From an uncultured Lutibacter sp. (lineage in GTDB: Bacteria > Bacteroidota > Bacteroidia > Flavobacteriales > Flavobacteriaceae): DNA of 38,006 nucleotides. Below are positions 7,363-17,085 of this stretch, piece after piece; the stretch's first letter is position 1, and every line of letters begins with the position of its first letter. The notes beneath the pieces are model-generated. The model searched no databases. It had not been told where the DNA came from and worked only from the letters and a program-made list of their open reading frames with translations. Location of the stretch: the NCBI GenBank assembly GCA_947311835.1, contig CAMZLV010000029.1, positions 1-38,006 on the forward strand. Reading direction: 5' to 3'. The translations under genes were made by a program, and so were the position numbers.

Positions 7363-8825
7363 TGAAATCGTTAAAAGACATATTATATAAGGTTGCTGTA
7401 AACAAAGTTTATGGCGCAACAACTATTGCTGTTGTTGACGTTATTTTTGATTCTCGAAAAACAACTCAAAATTCATTATTTGTTGCGCAAAAAGGTGTTA
7501 CGGTTGATGGTCATAAATATATAGAAACAGCCATTAAATCAGGTGCTATTGCTATTGTTTGCGAAGATTTACCAGCAAATTTAGTTGAAGGTGTTACTTA
7601 TATTCAAGTGTCTGATTCTAATAGCGCATTGGCAATTATAGCTTCTAATTTTTATGATAATCCTTCTCAAAAATTAAAATTAATAGGCATTACAGGAACG
7701 AATGGTAAAACTACCATTGCAACTTTGTTGTATGATTTATTTAAAAAATCTGGTTTTAAAGTAGGATTACTTTCAACGGTAAAGATATTGGTTGATGAAA
7801 CAGAATATGCAGCAACGCATACAACTCCTAATTCTGTTTCAATCAATCATTATTTAAATGAAATGGTACACGATGGTGTAGATTACTGTTTTATGGAGGT
7901 AAGTTCACATGGAATTCATCAAAAAAGAACAGAAGGACTTCATTTTTCTGGAGGAATTTTCACCAATTTATCACATGATCATCTCGATTATCACGCAACA
8001 TTTGCTGAATATAGAGATGTAAAGAAATCATTCTTTGATAGTTTGCCTAAAACGGCTTTCGCATTGGTAAATGAAGATGATAAGAATGGAAATATCATGC
8101 TACAAAATACAAAAGCAAAGAAATTATCCTATGCTTTAAAATCTATGGCAGATTATAAAGTAAGGATTCTTGAAAATCGTTTTTCAGGAATGTTATTAAC
8201 TATTGATAATGCTGAAGTTTGGGTAAAATTAATAGGAAGTTTTAATGCATATAACCTTTTAGCAATATATGCTACGGCAGATTTGTTGGGTTTAGAAAAA
8301 ATGGAAACATTACTTGTTTTAAGTGAGTTGGAGAGTGTTTCGGGAAGGTTTCAATATTTTATTTCTGATACAGGAATTACAATAATAATTGATTATGCAC
8401 ATACGCCAGACGCTCTAAAAAACGTATTGGAAACCATAAATGATATCCGTACAGGAAATGAAAAAGTAATTACTGTAGTTGGTTGTGGAGGCGATAGAGA
8501 TAAAACAAAACGCCCAAAAATGGGACATATCGCTTCGTTTTTAAGTACGCAAGCAATTTTTACTTCGGATAATCCTAGAACTGAAAACCCTCAAACGATT
8601 ATTGATGAAATAGAAGCAGGAGTTTCACCTGAAAATTATAAAAAAACCCTTTCGATTTCAGCAAGAGAACAAGCAATAAAAACGGCTGCTAAATTCGCTG
8701 AAAAAGGAGATATTATCCTAATTGCAGGTAAAGGACATGAAACATATCAAGAAATAAATGGAGTAAAATCTGATTTTGATGATTATAAAAAAGCAAAACA
8801 AATATTAAAAGAATTAAACAAATAA
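7362..8825 (+). CDS. murE: UDP-MurNAc-L-Ala-D-Glu:meso-diaminopimelate ligase MurE
   Basis: This 487-residue Mur ligase has the N-terminal uridine-binding domain, the ATP-binding GTNGKTT at residues 112-118, the central motif [10 protein letters not shown], and the C-terminal domain. The substrate-selecting motif D-N-P-R at residues 403-406 ([10 protein letters not shown]) is the one found in enzymes that add meso-diaminopimelate rather than lysine, so the peptidoglycan is predicted to be of the mDAP type. The enzyme is cytoplasmic. Its start overlaps the ftsI stop by one base and mraY follows after one base. murF, which usually follows, is absent here. Confidence 0.97.
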   Translation: MKSLKDILYKVAVNKVYGATTIAVVDVIFDSRKTTQNSLFVAQKGVTVDGHKYIETAIKSGAIAIVCEDLPANLVEGVTYIQVSDSNSALAIIASNFYDNPSQKLKLIGITGTNGKTTIATLLYDLFKKSGFKVGLLSTVKILVDETEYAATHTTPNSVSINHYLNEMVHDGVDYCFMEVSSHGIHQKRTEGLHFSGGIFTNLSHDHLDYHATFAEYRDVKKSFFDSLPKTAFALVNEDDKNGNIMLQNTKAKKLSYALKSMADYKVRILENRFSGMLLTIDNAEVWVKLIGSFNAYNLLAIYATADLLGLEKMETLLVLSELESVSGRFQYFISDTGITIIIDYAHTPDALKNVLETINDIRTGNEKVITVVGCGGDRDKTKRPKMGHIASFLSTQAIFTSDNPRTENPQTIIDEIEAGVSPENYKKTLSISAREQAIKTAAKFAEKGDIILIAGKGHETYQEINGVKSDFDDYKKAKQILKELNK

Positions 8826-8826
8826 G

Positions 8827-10053
8827 ATGTTATATTATTTATTCGAATATATAGAAAATCAGTACCATTTGGCAGGCGCAGGACTCTTTCAGTTCATTAC
8901 CTTTAGAGCTGCATTGGCATTTATTTTTTCATTGACAATTTCTACAATTTATGGTAAAAAAATCATCAACTACTTACGAAAAAAACAAGTAGGAGAAACC
9001 GTTAGAGATTTAGGGTTAGAAGGACAAAACGAAAAAGGAGGAACGCCAACAATGGGTGGAATTATCATCATTTTGGCAACTTTAATCCCTGTTTTGTTGT
9101 TTTCTAAATTAGAAAATATATACATCATAATACTGATTATCACTACGTTGTGGATGGGAGTTATTGGTTTTGCTGATGATTATATGAAAATTCTTAAAAA
9201 AGATAAGGAAGGTTTAAAAGGGCGCTTTAAAATATTAGGACAAGTAGGATTAGGAGTAATAGTAGGTTCTATGCTTTATTTTAATGACAATGTAACTATT
9301 AAAGAAGAATTACCGCAAGGTGTTGTACAAATTGCTCAAAACGGCACTCCAAAAGTTTTTGGTGAAGCCCATAAATCAACAAAAACAACCGTTCCGTTCT
9401 TTAAAAATAACGAATTAGACTATTCAAGTGCGCTAAGTTGGTTGGGCGATGGATCTGAAAAATATTCGTGGATTGTGTTTATTTTAGTTGTAATATTCAT
9501 CATTACAGCAGTATCTAATGGTGCAAATCTTACGGATGGCATTGATGGTCTAGCAGCAGGTTCTTCAGTAATAATTGTAGGTACACTTGGTGTTTTTGCT
9601 TGGATTTCTGGAAACATAATTTTTGCCGATTATTTGGATGTTATGTATATCCCAAATTCTGGTGAAATGGTAATTTACATCAGTGCTTTTGCAGGTGCTT
9701 TAATAGGTTTTTTGTGGTACAATACCTATCCAGCACAAGTGTTTATGGGAGATACGGGAAGTTTAACAATAGGAGGAATTATCGCAGTTTTAGCAATTGC
9801 AACTCGAAAAGAATTAATGATTCCAATATTGGCAGGAATCTTTTTAGCAGAAAATTTATCGGTGATTTTACAAGTGAGTTATTTTAAATATACACGTAAA
9901 AGGTATGGAGAAGGTAGACGTATTTTTAAGATGTCGCCATTGCATCATCATTTTCAAAAATCAGGATATCATGAAAGTAAGATTGTAACACGTTTTTGGA
10001 TTATTGGAATTTTATTGGCAGTACTAACTATCGTAACCTTAAAATTGAGATAA
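8827..10053 (+). CDS. mraY: phospho-MurNAc-pentapeptide translocase MraY
   Basis: At 408 residues with about ten membrane helices, it matches MraY, which transfers phospho-MurNAc-pentapeptide to undecaprenyl phosphate to make lipid I. Conserved motifs include GGTPTMGG, the Asp-Asp pair at 117-118 (FADDYMK), [21 protein letters not shown] and the cytoplasmic [11 protein letters not shown]. An insertion between the second and third conserved blocks (about residues 150-205) makes it longer than the roughly 360 residues of E. coli MraY; my recollection is that this is usual in Bacteroidota. It is separated by one base from both murE and murD. Confidence 0.97.
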   Translation: MLYYLFEYIENQYHLAGAGLFQFITFRAALAFIFSLTISTIYGKKIINYLRKKQVGETVRDLGLEGQNEKGGTPTMGGIIIILATLIPVLLFSKLENIYIIILIITTLWMGVIGFADDYMKILKKDKEGLKGRFKILGQVGLGVIVGSMLYFNDNVTIKEELPQGVVQIAQNGTPKVFGEAHKSTKTTVPFFKNNELDYSSALSWLGDGSEKYSWIVFILVVIFIITAVSNGANLTDGIDGLAAGSSVIIVGTLGVFAWISGNIIFADYLDVMYIPNSGEMVIYISAFAGALIGFLWYNTYPAQVFMGDTGSLTIGGIIAVLAIATRKELMIPILAGIFLAENLSVILQVSYFKYTRKRYGEGRRIFKMSPLHHHFQKSGYHESKIVTRFWIIGILLAVLTIVTLKLR

Positions 10054-10054
10054 G

Positions 10055-11389
10055 ATGAAAGTGGTTGTGCTTGGTGCAGGTGAAAGTGGTGTTGGCGCCG
10101 CAATTTTAGGGTTGCAAAAAGGCTATAATGTTTTTGTTTCTGATAAGGGAGCAATCACAAAAAAACACAAACAAGTTCTTTTAAATAATGATATACCATT
10201 TGAAGAAAACACGCATACAACTTCAATCATTTTTAATGCTGATGTTGTTGTGAAAAGTCCGGGAATTCCAGATACAGTTCCAATGATTTTGGAATTAAAG
10301 GAAAAAGGAATTAAAGTAATTTCTGAAATTGAATTTGCAGCACAATACACAGATGCGACAATTGTAGGAATTACAGGCTCAAATGGTAAAACTACAACTA
10401 CAATGCTAACGCATCATATTTTAAAAAATGAGGGTGTAAATGTTGGAGTTGCAGGTAATATTGGTGATAGTTTTGCTTTGCAAGTTGCACAAAAAAAGAT
10501 TGATACATATGTTTTGGAGCTAAGCAGTTTTCAGTTAGATGGAATCGAAAATTTTGTGCCGCATATTGTAATAATTACCAATATTACGCCAGATCATTTA
10601 GATAGGTATGATAATAAATTTGAAAACTATATCGAATCTAAATTCAGAATAATAATGAATCAAACCAAAGAAGATTATTTGATTTATGATGCAGATGATA
10701 TTGAAATAAAAAAATGGTTACAGAATAATAAAACAGAAGCACAATTACTCCCTTTTTCTGTTGAAAAGAAATTAGAAAAAGGAGCGTATTTACAAGATAA
10801 AAATATAATTATAAAGACTACTAATACAGACGAATTTAAAATGGGAATAACTTCATTAGCATTACAAGGAAAACACAATGTAAAAAACTCAATGGCTGCG
10901 GCAATGACAGCGCAATTGTTAAAAGTAAGAAAACAAACAATACGAGAGAGTTTAGAAGATTTTGAAGGTGCCGAACATCGTTTAGAACATGTGTTAAAAA
11001 TAAACGGAGTTCAATATATAAACGATTCAAAAGCAACAAATATCAATGCAACATTTTATGCATTAGATAGTATGAAAAACCCAACAGTTTGGATTGTTGG
11101 AGGTGTAGATAAAGGAAATGATTATTTTGAACTAATGCCCTTGGTTCGTGAAAAAGTTAAAGCAATTATATGCTTAGGAACAGATAATCAGAAAATCAGA
11201 CAAACATTTGATAGTGTAATTGATTTAATTGTTGAAACTTCAGGTGCAGAAGAAGCCGTAAAAGTAGCGTATAAAATTGCAGATAAAGGTGATGTGGTTT
11301 TACTTTCTCCAGCTTGTGCAAGTTTTGACTTATTTGAAAATTATGAGGATAGAGGACGTCAATTTAAACAAGCAATAAGACAGTTGTAA
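10055..11389 (+). CDS. murD: UDP-MurNAc-L-alanine:D-glutamate ligase MurD
   Basis: At 444 residues it shows the Mur ligase plan: an N-terminal Rossmann-like part (VVVLGAGESGVGAAIL), the ATP-binding GSNGKTT at 108-114, ELSSFQLDGI in the central domain, and the C-terminal block with AEHRLEHVLKINGVQYINDS and SPACASFDLFENYEDRG. The last of these is diagnostic for MurD. It adds D-glutamate to UDP-MurNAc-L-Ala in the cytoplasm. It lies between mraY (1 nt away) and ftsW (4 nt away). Confidence 0.97.
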   Translation: MKVVVLGAGESGVGAAILGLQKGYNVFVSDKGAITKKHKQVLLNNDIPFEENTHTTSIIFNADVVVKSPGIPDTVPMILELKEKGIKVISEIEFAAQYTDATIVGITGSNGKTTTTMLTHHILKNEGVNVGVAGNIGDSFALQVAQKKIDTYVLELSSFQLDGIENFVPHIVIITNITPDHLDRYDNKFENYIESKFRIIMNQTKEDYLIYDADDIEIKKWLQNNKTEAQLLPFSVEKKLEKGAYLQDKNIIIKTTNTDEFKMGITSLALQGKHNVKNSMAAAMTAQLLKVRKQTIRESLEDFEGAEHRLEHVLKINGVQYINDSKATNINATFYALDSMKNPTVWIVGGVDKGNDYFELMPLVREKVKAIICLGTDNQKIRQTFDSVIDLIVETSGAEEAVKVAYKIADKGDVVLLSPACASFDLFENYEDRGRQFKQAIRQL

Positions 11390-11393
11390 AACA

Positions 11394-12590
11394 ATGAAAC
11401 AGATCCTAAAAAATATAAAAGGAGATCCTGCAATTTGGTCAGCAGTAATACTACTTGCTGTCTTCTCGTTTATGCCAGTTTATAGCGCAAGTACTAATTT
11501 AGTGTATGTTGTAGGTACGGCTACTAGTACTAATTCTATCTTGGTAAAACATGCTTTTTTATTACTTATGGGATTTGTAATAACCTATGGTGTTCATAAA
11601 ATACCGTATCGCTATTTTAGTGGAGGAGCAGTATTGATGTTGCCCTTGGTTTTTGTGCTATTACTATACACTTTAGTGCAAGGCAACCAAATTGGAGGCG
11701 CTAATGCAAGTCGTTGGATACGTATTCCGTTTGTTGGTATAGGATTTCAAACATCAACTCTTGCTGGACTTGTGTTGATGACTTACGTTGCTAGATATTT
11801 GGCAAAAAACAAAAACGAAGAAATAGATTTTAAAGAAAGTTTATGGATTCTGTGGTTGCCAGTTGCAGCAATTTTAATGTTAATTTTACCAGCAAATTTT
11901 TCAACAACTGCCATTATTTTTAGTATGATTTTGGTACTTGTTTTCTTGGGAGGATATCCATGGAAATACATTTTGTATATAATTGGAATGGGAGTTTCAT
12001 TTTTAACATTATTTATTGCAATGACGATTATTATGCCTAATGCAATGCCAAATCGTGTTAAAACATGGAAAAGTAGAATTGTGAATTTTTCTGATAAAAA
12101 TGCAGATGAAGCTTATCAAGTAGAAAAAGCAAAAATAGCCATTGCAACTGGAGGAATAACTGGTAAAGGACCAGGAAAAAGCGTACAAAAAAACTTTTTA
12201 CCTCAATCTTCTTCTGACTTTATTTATGCCATTATTGTAGAAGAGTACGGCTTGTTGATTGGAGGAATAGGTGTTGCACTTGTGTATTTCTTTTTGCTAT
12301 TTAGAATTATGATGGTTGCAAAAAAAGCGCAAACTATTTTCGGAACATTATTAGTGCTTGGAGTCGGTTTGCCTATTATTTTTCAAGCATTAATTAACAT
12401 GGCAGTAGCAGTGCATTTATTTCCAGTAACAGGTCAAACCTTACCGCTTATAAGTAGTGGTGGAACTTCTATTTGGATGACTTGTTTCGCAATTGGAATG
12501 ATATTAAGCGTCAGTGCAGTAAAAGATGAAAAACCAACAGATTTAGAACATGAAAACCCTTTAAATATTCTGCATGAAACAATCGATTAA
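11394..12590 (+). CDS. ftsW: septal peptidoglycan glycosyltransferase FtsW (SEDS family)
   Basis: This 398-residue polytopic protein has about ten hydrophobic helices and the SEDS signatures [11 protein letters not shown] near residue 102 and, near the C terminus, [17 protein letters not shown], which is nearly invariant in FtsW/RodA. Its place between murD and murG marks it as FtsW rather than RodA. FtsW polymerises lipid II at the septum as partner of the FtsI transpeptidase. The 3' end overlaps murG by 17 nt. The C-terminal cytoplasmic tail is acidic and short. Confidence 0.95.
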   Translation: MKQILKNIKGDPAIWSAVILLAVFSFMPVYSASTNLVYVVGTATSTNSILVKHAFLLLMGFVITYGVHKIPYRYFSGGAVLMLPLVFVLLLYTLVQGNQIGGANASRWIRIPFVGIGFQTSTLAGLVLMTYVARYLAKNKNEEIDFKESLWILWLPVAAILMLILPANFSTTAIIFSMILVLVFLGGYPWKYILYIIGMGVSFLTLFIAMTIIMPNAMPNRVKTWKSRIVNFSDKNADEAYQVEKAKIAIATGGITGKGPGKSVQKNFLPQSSSDFIYAIIVEEYGLLIGGIGVALVYFFLLFRIMMVAKKAQTIFGTLLVLGVGLPIIFQALINMAVAVHLFPVTGQTLPLISSGGTSIWMTCFAIGMILSVSAVKDEKPTDLEHENPLNILHETID

Positions 12591-13665
12591 CATACTGTTG
12601 AGTGGAGGAGGTACTGGCGGACATATTTATCCAGCCATAGCAATTGCTAACGAATTAAAAAATCGTTATCCAAATGCAAATTTCCTTTTTGTGGGAGCAA
12701 AAGGTAGAATGGAAATGGAAAAAGTGCCGCAAAATGGTTATAAAATTAAAGGACTTTGGATTTCAGGTATTCAACGTAGTTTGTCTACTAAAAATTTATC
12801 TTTTCCTTTTAAATTGATAAGTAGTCTTTGGAATGCAAAAAAAATAATCAAGCAGTTTAATCCAGATGTAGTAATAGGTACAGGAGGTTTTGCTAGTGGT
12901 CCAACTTTATTTATGGCAAACAAAAAAGGAATACCTACTTTAATTCAAGAGCAAAATTCATATCCAGGAATTACTAATAAATTATTGGCAAAAAAAGTTA
13001 AAAAAATATGTGTTGCTTATGATGATTTAGAACGTTTTTTTCCAAAAGACAAAATAGTAAAAACAGGAAATCCTGTACGTGAAGATTTGTTAGAAATAGA
13101 CAAACACAGAATAGAAGCGCAACGTTTTTTTAATTTAGATATTACCAAAAAAACGGTGTTAATTATTGGAGGAAGTCTTGGTGCTCGTAAAATAAATGAG
13201 TTTGTAGAAAATAATATAGAATGGTTTGTAGCACAACAAATACAAGTTATTTGGCAAACAGGAAAATTGTATTACAATGATTATAAAAAGTACGATAAAT
13301 TAGAAGGAGTGCAAACGCATTTATTTTTAAATAACATGAATTTTGCCTATGCATCCTCAGATTTTATCATTAGTAGAGCAGGAGCAGGCTCTATATCAGA
13401 ATTGTGTATAGTTGCTAAACCAACAATATTTATTCCATCTCCAAATGTTGCTGAAAATCATCAAGTAAAAAATGCAGAAGCAGTTGTTAAAAAAGATGGA
13501 GCAATACTTATTGAAGAAAAGAATCTTGATGCTTTTCAAGGAGTATTTAATAATTTATTAAAAGATGAAAACAAACAACAAGCCTTGAGTGATAATATTA
13601 AAAAATTGGCTTTACCTAATGCCACAATTGCAATTGTTGATCAAATTGAAAAATTAATAAAATGA
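12574..13665 (+). CDS. murG: lipid II synthase MurG (UDP-GlcNAc transferase)
   Basis: A GT28-family glycosyltransferase of 363 residues with two Rossmann halves. The glycine-rich loop [12 protein letters not shown] (about 10-21) starts the acceptor half, GTGGFASGP and [11 protein letters not shown] follow, and [10 protein letters not shown] starts the donor half. [11 protein letters not shown] and [11 protein letters not shown] bind UDP-GlcNAc. It adds GlcNAc to lipid I on the inner face of the membrane. It begins inside ftsW (17-nt overlap) and ends with a 4-nt ATGA overlap with murC, so translation is tightly coupled. Confidence 0.97.
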   Translation: MKQSINILLSGGGTGGHIYPAIAIANELKNRYPNANFLFVGAKGRMEMEKVPQNGYKIKGLWISGIQRSLSTKNLSFPFKLISSLWNAKKIIKQFNPDVVIGTGGFASGPTLFMANKKGIPTLIQEQNSYPGITNKLLAKKVKKICVAYDDLERFFPKDKIVKTGNPVREDLLEIDKHRIEAQRFFNLDITKKTVLIIGGSLGARKINEFVENNIEWFVAQQIQVIWQTGKLYYNDYKKYDKLEGVQTHLFLNNMNFAYASSDFIISRAGAGSISELCIVAKPTIFIPSPNVAENHQVKNAEAVVKKDGAILIEEKNLDAFQGVFNNLLKDENKQQALSDNIKKLALPNATIAIVDQIEKLIK

Positions 13666-15011
13666 ACTTAAAAAACCAACATAACATCTACTTTATCGGC
13701 ATTGGCGGAATAGGAATGAGTGCCTTAGCACGTTATTTTGCTATGAATGGTAAAAATGTTGCTGGTTTTGACCGAGTTCAAACAAAAATTACGGATGATT
13801 TAGTAAAAATAGGAGTCACTATTCATTATCAAGAGTCATTAGAATCTATTTCTGATGAATTTAAAAATTCAGAGAATACTTTGGTGGTTTATACACCTGC
13901 AATTCCTAAAAATAATATCGAATTACTTTTTTTTAAAGAAAATGGGTTTTCGGTTATGAAACGTGCAGAGGTGTTAGGAGAAATCACCAAAAACACTATA
14001 TGTTTAGCCGTTGCAGGAACTCATGGTAAAACAACAACATCAACAATTTTAGGGCATATTTTAAAAGAAAGTGGTGTAAATGCAACTTCATTTTTAGGAG
14101 GAATTTCAGAAAATTACAACTCCAATTTAATACTTGGAGGAGATGAAATTTCAGTTGTAGAATCAGATGAATTTGACCGTTCATTTTTAAAATTATCGCC
14201 TAATATTGCATGTGTAACTTCTATGGATGCAGATCATTTAGATATATATGGAGAGGCGAGCGCGTTAGAAAATTCGTTTAAAGAATTTGCTTCGTTGGTT
14301 TCAGATACGTTGATAGTTTATAAAGGATTGCCTTTAGAGGGTTTGACTTACGCTATCAATGAAAAAGCGGACTATTATGCAGATAATATAAAAATCAGTA
14401 ATGGTTTATATGTATTTGACGTAAAAACACCTACAGAAATAATAACGAATGTTCAATTTCATCTTCCAGGAAAACACAACGTACTCAATGCTGTTGCAGC
14501 TTTGGCTATTGCAAATAATTTTGGAGTTCCGTTGTACTCTATTGCAAAAGCTTTGACTTCTTTTAAAGGTGTTCAACGTAGATTTTCTTATAGAATTAAG
14601 ACAGCTAATTTGGTTTTAATTGATGATTACGCACATCATCCAACAGAAATAAATGCTGTTATAAATTCGGTAAGAGAAATGTATCCTAACGATAAAATAT
14701 TAGGTGTTTTTCAACCGCATTTATTTAGTAGAACACAAGATTTTGCAGATGATTTCGCAAAAAGTTTATCTCAATTTGATGAACTGATATTGCTTCCTAT
14801 TTATCCAGCAAGAGAGTTACCAATTGAAGGCGTTACGTCAAAATGGTTGTTGAGTAAAATAGATGGTAATATTAATAAAAAGATAGTTTCAAAAGAAGAT
14901 TTAGCACAGAATATAAAGTTATCAAAGGCTAGAATAAAAATAATGATTGGCGCAGGAGATATTGGAAAAATGGTTAATGAAGTTGTAAAAGAATTGAAAG
15001 ATGAGAATTAA
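13662..15011 (+). CDS. murC: UDP-N-acetylmuramate:L-alanine ligase MurC
   Basis: A 449-residue Mur ligase with the N-terminal [16 protein letters not shown] typical of MurC, the ATP-binding GTHGKTT at 119-125 (histidine in place of asparagine is the MurC/Mpl form), [12 protein letters not shown], and the C-terminal [10 protein letters not shown] and [12 protein letters not shown]. It adds L-alanine to UDP-MurNAc, the first peptide step. The gene overlaps murG by 4 nt and ftsQ by 11 nt. Mpl also has the histidine form, but the position between murG and ftsQ settles it as MurC. Confidence 0.97.
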   Translation: MNLKNQHNIYFIGIGGIGMSALARYFAMNGKNVAGFDRVQTKITDDLVKIGVTIHYQESLESISDEFKNSENTLVVYTPAIPKNNIELLFFKENGFSVMKRAEVLGEITKNTICLAVAGTHGKTTTSTILGHILKESGVNATSFLGGISENYNSNLILGGDEISVVESDEFDRSFLKLSPNIACVTSMDADHLDIYGEASALENSFKEFASLVSDTLIVYKGLPLEGLTYAINEKADYYADNIKISNGLYVFDVKTPTEIITNVQFHLPGKHNVLNAVAALAIANNFGVPLYSIAKALTSFKGVQRRFSYRIKTANLVLIDDYAHHPTEINAVINSVREMYPNDKILGVFQPHLFSRTQDFADDFAKSLSQFDELILLPIYPARELPIEGVTSKWLLSKIDGNINKKIVSKEDLAQNIKLSKARIKIMIGAGDIGKMVNEVVKELKDEN

Positions 15012-15738
15012 TTGGAATTATATAAAAGCAACGCTACTTCTTGTATTGGTACTATTTCTTTTTGGTTTTTCCAATCAAAGAAATAATGCTAAAAAAGTGA
15101 ATAGTATTGATATTAAATTTGAACAAGGAGAAAATCTTTTTATGACATATAAAATGGTTAATAACTTGTTAATACAAAATGGTGCATCTGTTAAAAACAG
15201 ACCAAAATCATTGATAAATTTGAATGAGTTAGAAAAACAGGTTTTAAATCATCCAATGGTTGAAAGTGCAACAACATTTTTAACGGTTGATGGTGCGCTA
15301 AAAACAAGGATAAAACAACGGACTCCAATAGGAAGAATATATACGCATTCAAAGTCGTATTATATTGACTTACAGGGAGAAAAAATGCCCTTGTCTCAAA
15401 ACTATTCAGCGCGAGTTCCTGTAGTAACTGGTTTTTCAAGAACAGATAAAACACTTGATTTATTTAAGTTGTTAACGTTGATTGAGCAAGATGAATTTTT
15501 GCAAAAACAGATAGTTGGAATTCATAAATCTGCCGAAAATGATTTTATTTTATTGACAAGAATAGGCAATCATAAAATCAATTTTGGAAGTATTAAAAAT
15601 AGTAAAGAAAAATTTAAAAATTTGAAAGCGTTTTATAATTATACAATGACAAATAAAACGATTAAGAATTATAGTTATATCAATTTAAAATACAACAATC
15701 AAGTTGTGTGCACAAAAAAAGAGAGTCATGGAGCGTAA
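15001..15738 (+). CDS. ftsQ: FtsQ-type cell-division protein
   Basis: This 245-residue protein has one N-terminal membrane span (about residues 7-22, IKATLLLVLVLFLFGF) and an external part without a recognisable strong motif. The region around residues 70-130 (EKQVLNHPMVESATTFLTV, then IGRIYTHSKSYYIDLQG) has the pattern of the POTRA/beta domain of FtsQ. FtsQ joins FtsL and FtsB in the divisome. The call rests on topology, size and position between murC and ftsA; there is an 11-nt overlap on each side. Confidence 0.87.
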   Translation: MRINWNYIKATLLLVLVLFLFGFSNQRNNAKKVNSIDIKFEQGENLFMTYKMVNNLLIQNGASVKNRPKSLINLNELEKQVLNHPMVESATTFLTVDGALKTRIKQRTPIGRIYTHSKSYYIDLQGEKMPLSQNYSARVPVVTGFSRTDKTLDLFKLLTLIEQDEFLQKQIVGIHKSAENDFILLTRIGNHKINFGSIKNSKEKFKNLKAFYNYTMTNKTIKNYSYINLKYNNQVVCTKKESHGA

Positions 15739-17056
15739 TGAGATTTCGGTAGGATTGGATATTGGAACAACTAAAATTGTTGCAATGATTGGACGTAAAA
15801 ATGAATACGGTAAAATTGAATTAATGGGCATCGGTAAAGCAAAAAGTTTAGGTGTACATCGTGGAGTTGTTAATAATATTACACAAACCATACAGTCAAT
15901 TCAACAAGCTGTAGATGAAGCAATAGCAGTTTCTGGAGTTCAGATTAATGATGCAGTTGTTGGTATAGCAGGACAACATATACGTAGTTTACAGCATAGC
16001 GATTATATAACAAGACCGAATTCTCAAGACGTTATAGACGAAACGGATTTAGAAAAATTAGAAGGACAAGTACATAAATTAGTGATGCTTCCAGGAGAAG
16101 AAATAATTCATGTATTGCCACAAGAATTTAAAGTAGATGGACAGGGAGAAATAAAAGAGCCAAAAGGTATGTATGGAGGAAGGTTAGAAGCTAATTTTCA
16201 CGTAGTAGTTGGTCAAGTTTCATCTATCAGAAATATAGGAAGATGTATAAAAAGCGCTGGTTTAAACCTTGCAGGAATTACATTAGAGCCATTAGCCTCT
16301 GCTGACGCAGTATTAAGTCAAGAAGAAAAAGAAGCAGGAGTTGCTTTGATTGATATAGGAGGCGGAACGACTGATTTAGCAATATTTAAAGATGGAATTA
16401 TACGGCATACCGCTGTAATACCTTTTGGAGGAAATGTAATTACTGAAGATATAAAAGAAGGTTGTTCAATAATCGAAAAACAAGCAGAATTATTAAAAAC
16501 GAAATTCGGCTCTGCATGGCCAGGAGAAAATAAAGAAAATGAAATTGTTTCAATTCCAGGTTTGCGAGGGCGTGATCCAAAGGAAATAACATTGAAAACG
16601 TTATCTAAAATAATTCATGCACGTGTAGTTGAAATTATTGAACAAACATTTGTTGAAATTCGCAACTATGGACATGAAGAGCCTAAGAAAAAACTAATTG
16701 CAGGAATAGTGTTGACAGGAGGAGGAGCGCAGTTAAAACATATCAAACAATTGGTAGAGTATATCACAGGAATGGACACAAGAATTGGTTATCCTAACGA
16801 GCATTTAGCAGGAGATTCTGAAGAAGAAATATCGAGTCCAATGTACGCGACAGCTGTAGGTTTGCTTATGAAAGGATTGAGAGATAAAGAGAAAATGAGA
16901 GAGAAAAACCTGTTAAATCAATCAGCAAATGATGCAATAGAAGAAGAAATAAAAGAAGAAAAACCTGTAAAGGAAAAAGAAATAATAAAAGATAAAAAAT
17001 CACTTTTTGAACGATGGTCAGATAAATTTAGAGATTTTTTAGACAACGCAGAATAA
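15728..17056 (+). CDS. ftsA: cell-division actin-like protein FtsA
   Basis: From the ATG at 15728 it has 442 residues; a GTG 24 bases earlier is possible but would add residues not seen in the family. Actin-fold motifs are present: SVGLDIGTTKIVAMIG (phosphate 1), LIDIGGGTTDLAIF (phosphate 2) and VLTGGGAQLKHI (adenosine site), with the SHS2/1C domain between. FtsA tethers FtsZ to the membrane. The last about 40 residues are charged (many Glu and Lys) and end in an amphipathic stretch (SLFERWSDKFRDFLDN), which fits a membrane-targeting helix. It ends 29 nt before ftsZ. Confidence 0.96.
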   Translation: MERNEISVGLDIGTTKIVAMIGRKNEYGKIELMGIGKAKSLGVHRGVVNNITQTIQSIQQAVDEAIAVSGVQINDAVVGIAGQHIRSLQHSDYITRPNSQDVIDETDLEKLEGQVHKLVMLPGEEIIHVLPQEFKVDGQGEIKEPKGMYGGRLEANFHVVVGQVSSIRNIGRCIKSAGLNLAGITLEPLASADAVLSQEEKEAGVALIDIGGGTTDLAIFKDGIIRHTAVIPFGGNVITEDIKEGCSIIEKQAELLKTKFGSAWPGENKENEIVSIPGLRGRDPKEITLKTLSKIIHARVVEIIEQTFVEIRNYGHEEPKKKLIAGIVLTGGGAQLKHIKQLVEYITGMDTRIGYPNEHLAGDSEEEISSPMYATAVGLLMKGLRDKEKMREKNLLNQSANDAIEEEIKEEKPVKEKEIIKDKKSLFERWSDKFRDFLDNAE

Positions 17057-17085
17057 TATAAAGAAAGAAAAAGAGTACTACTATT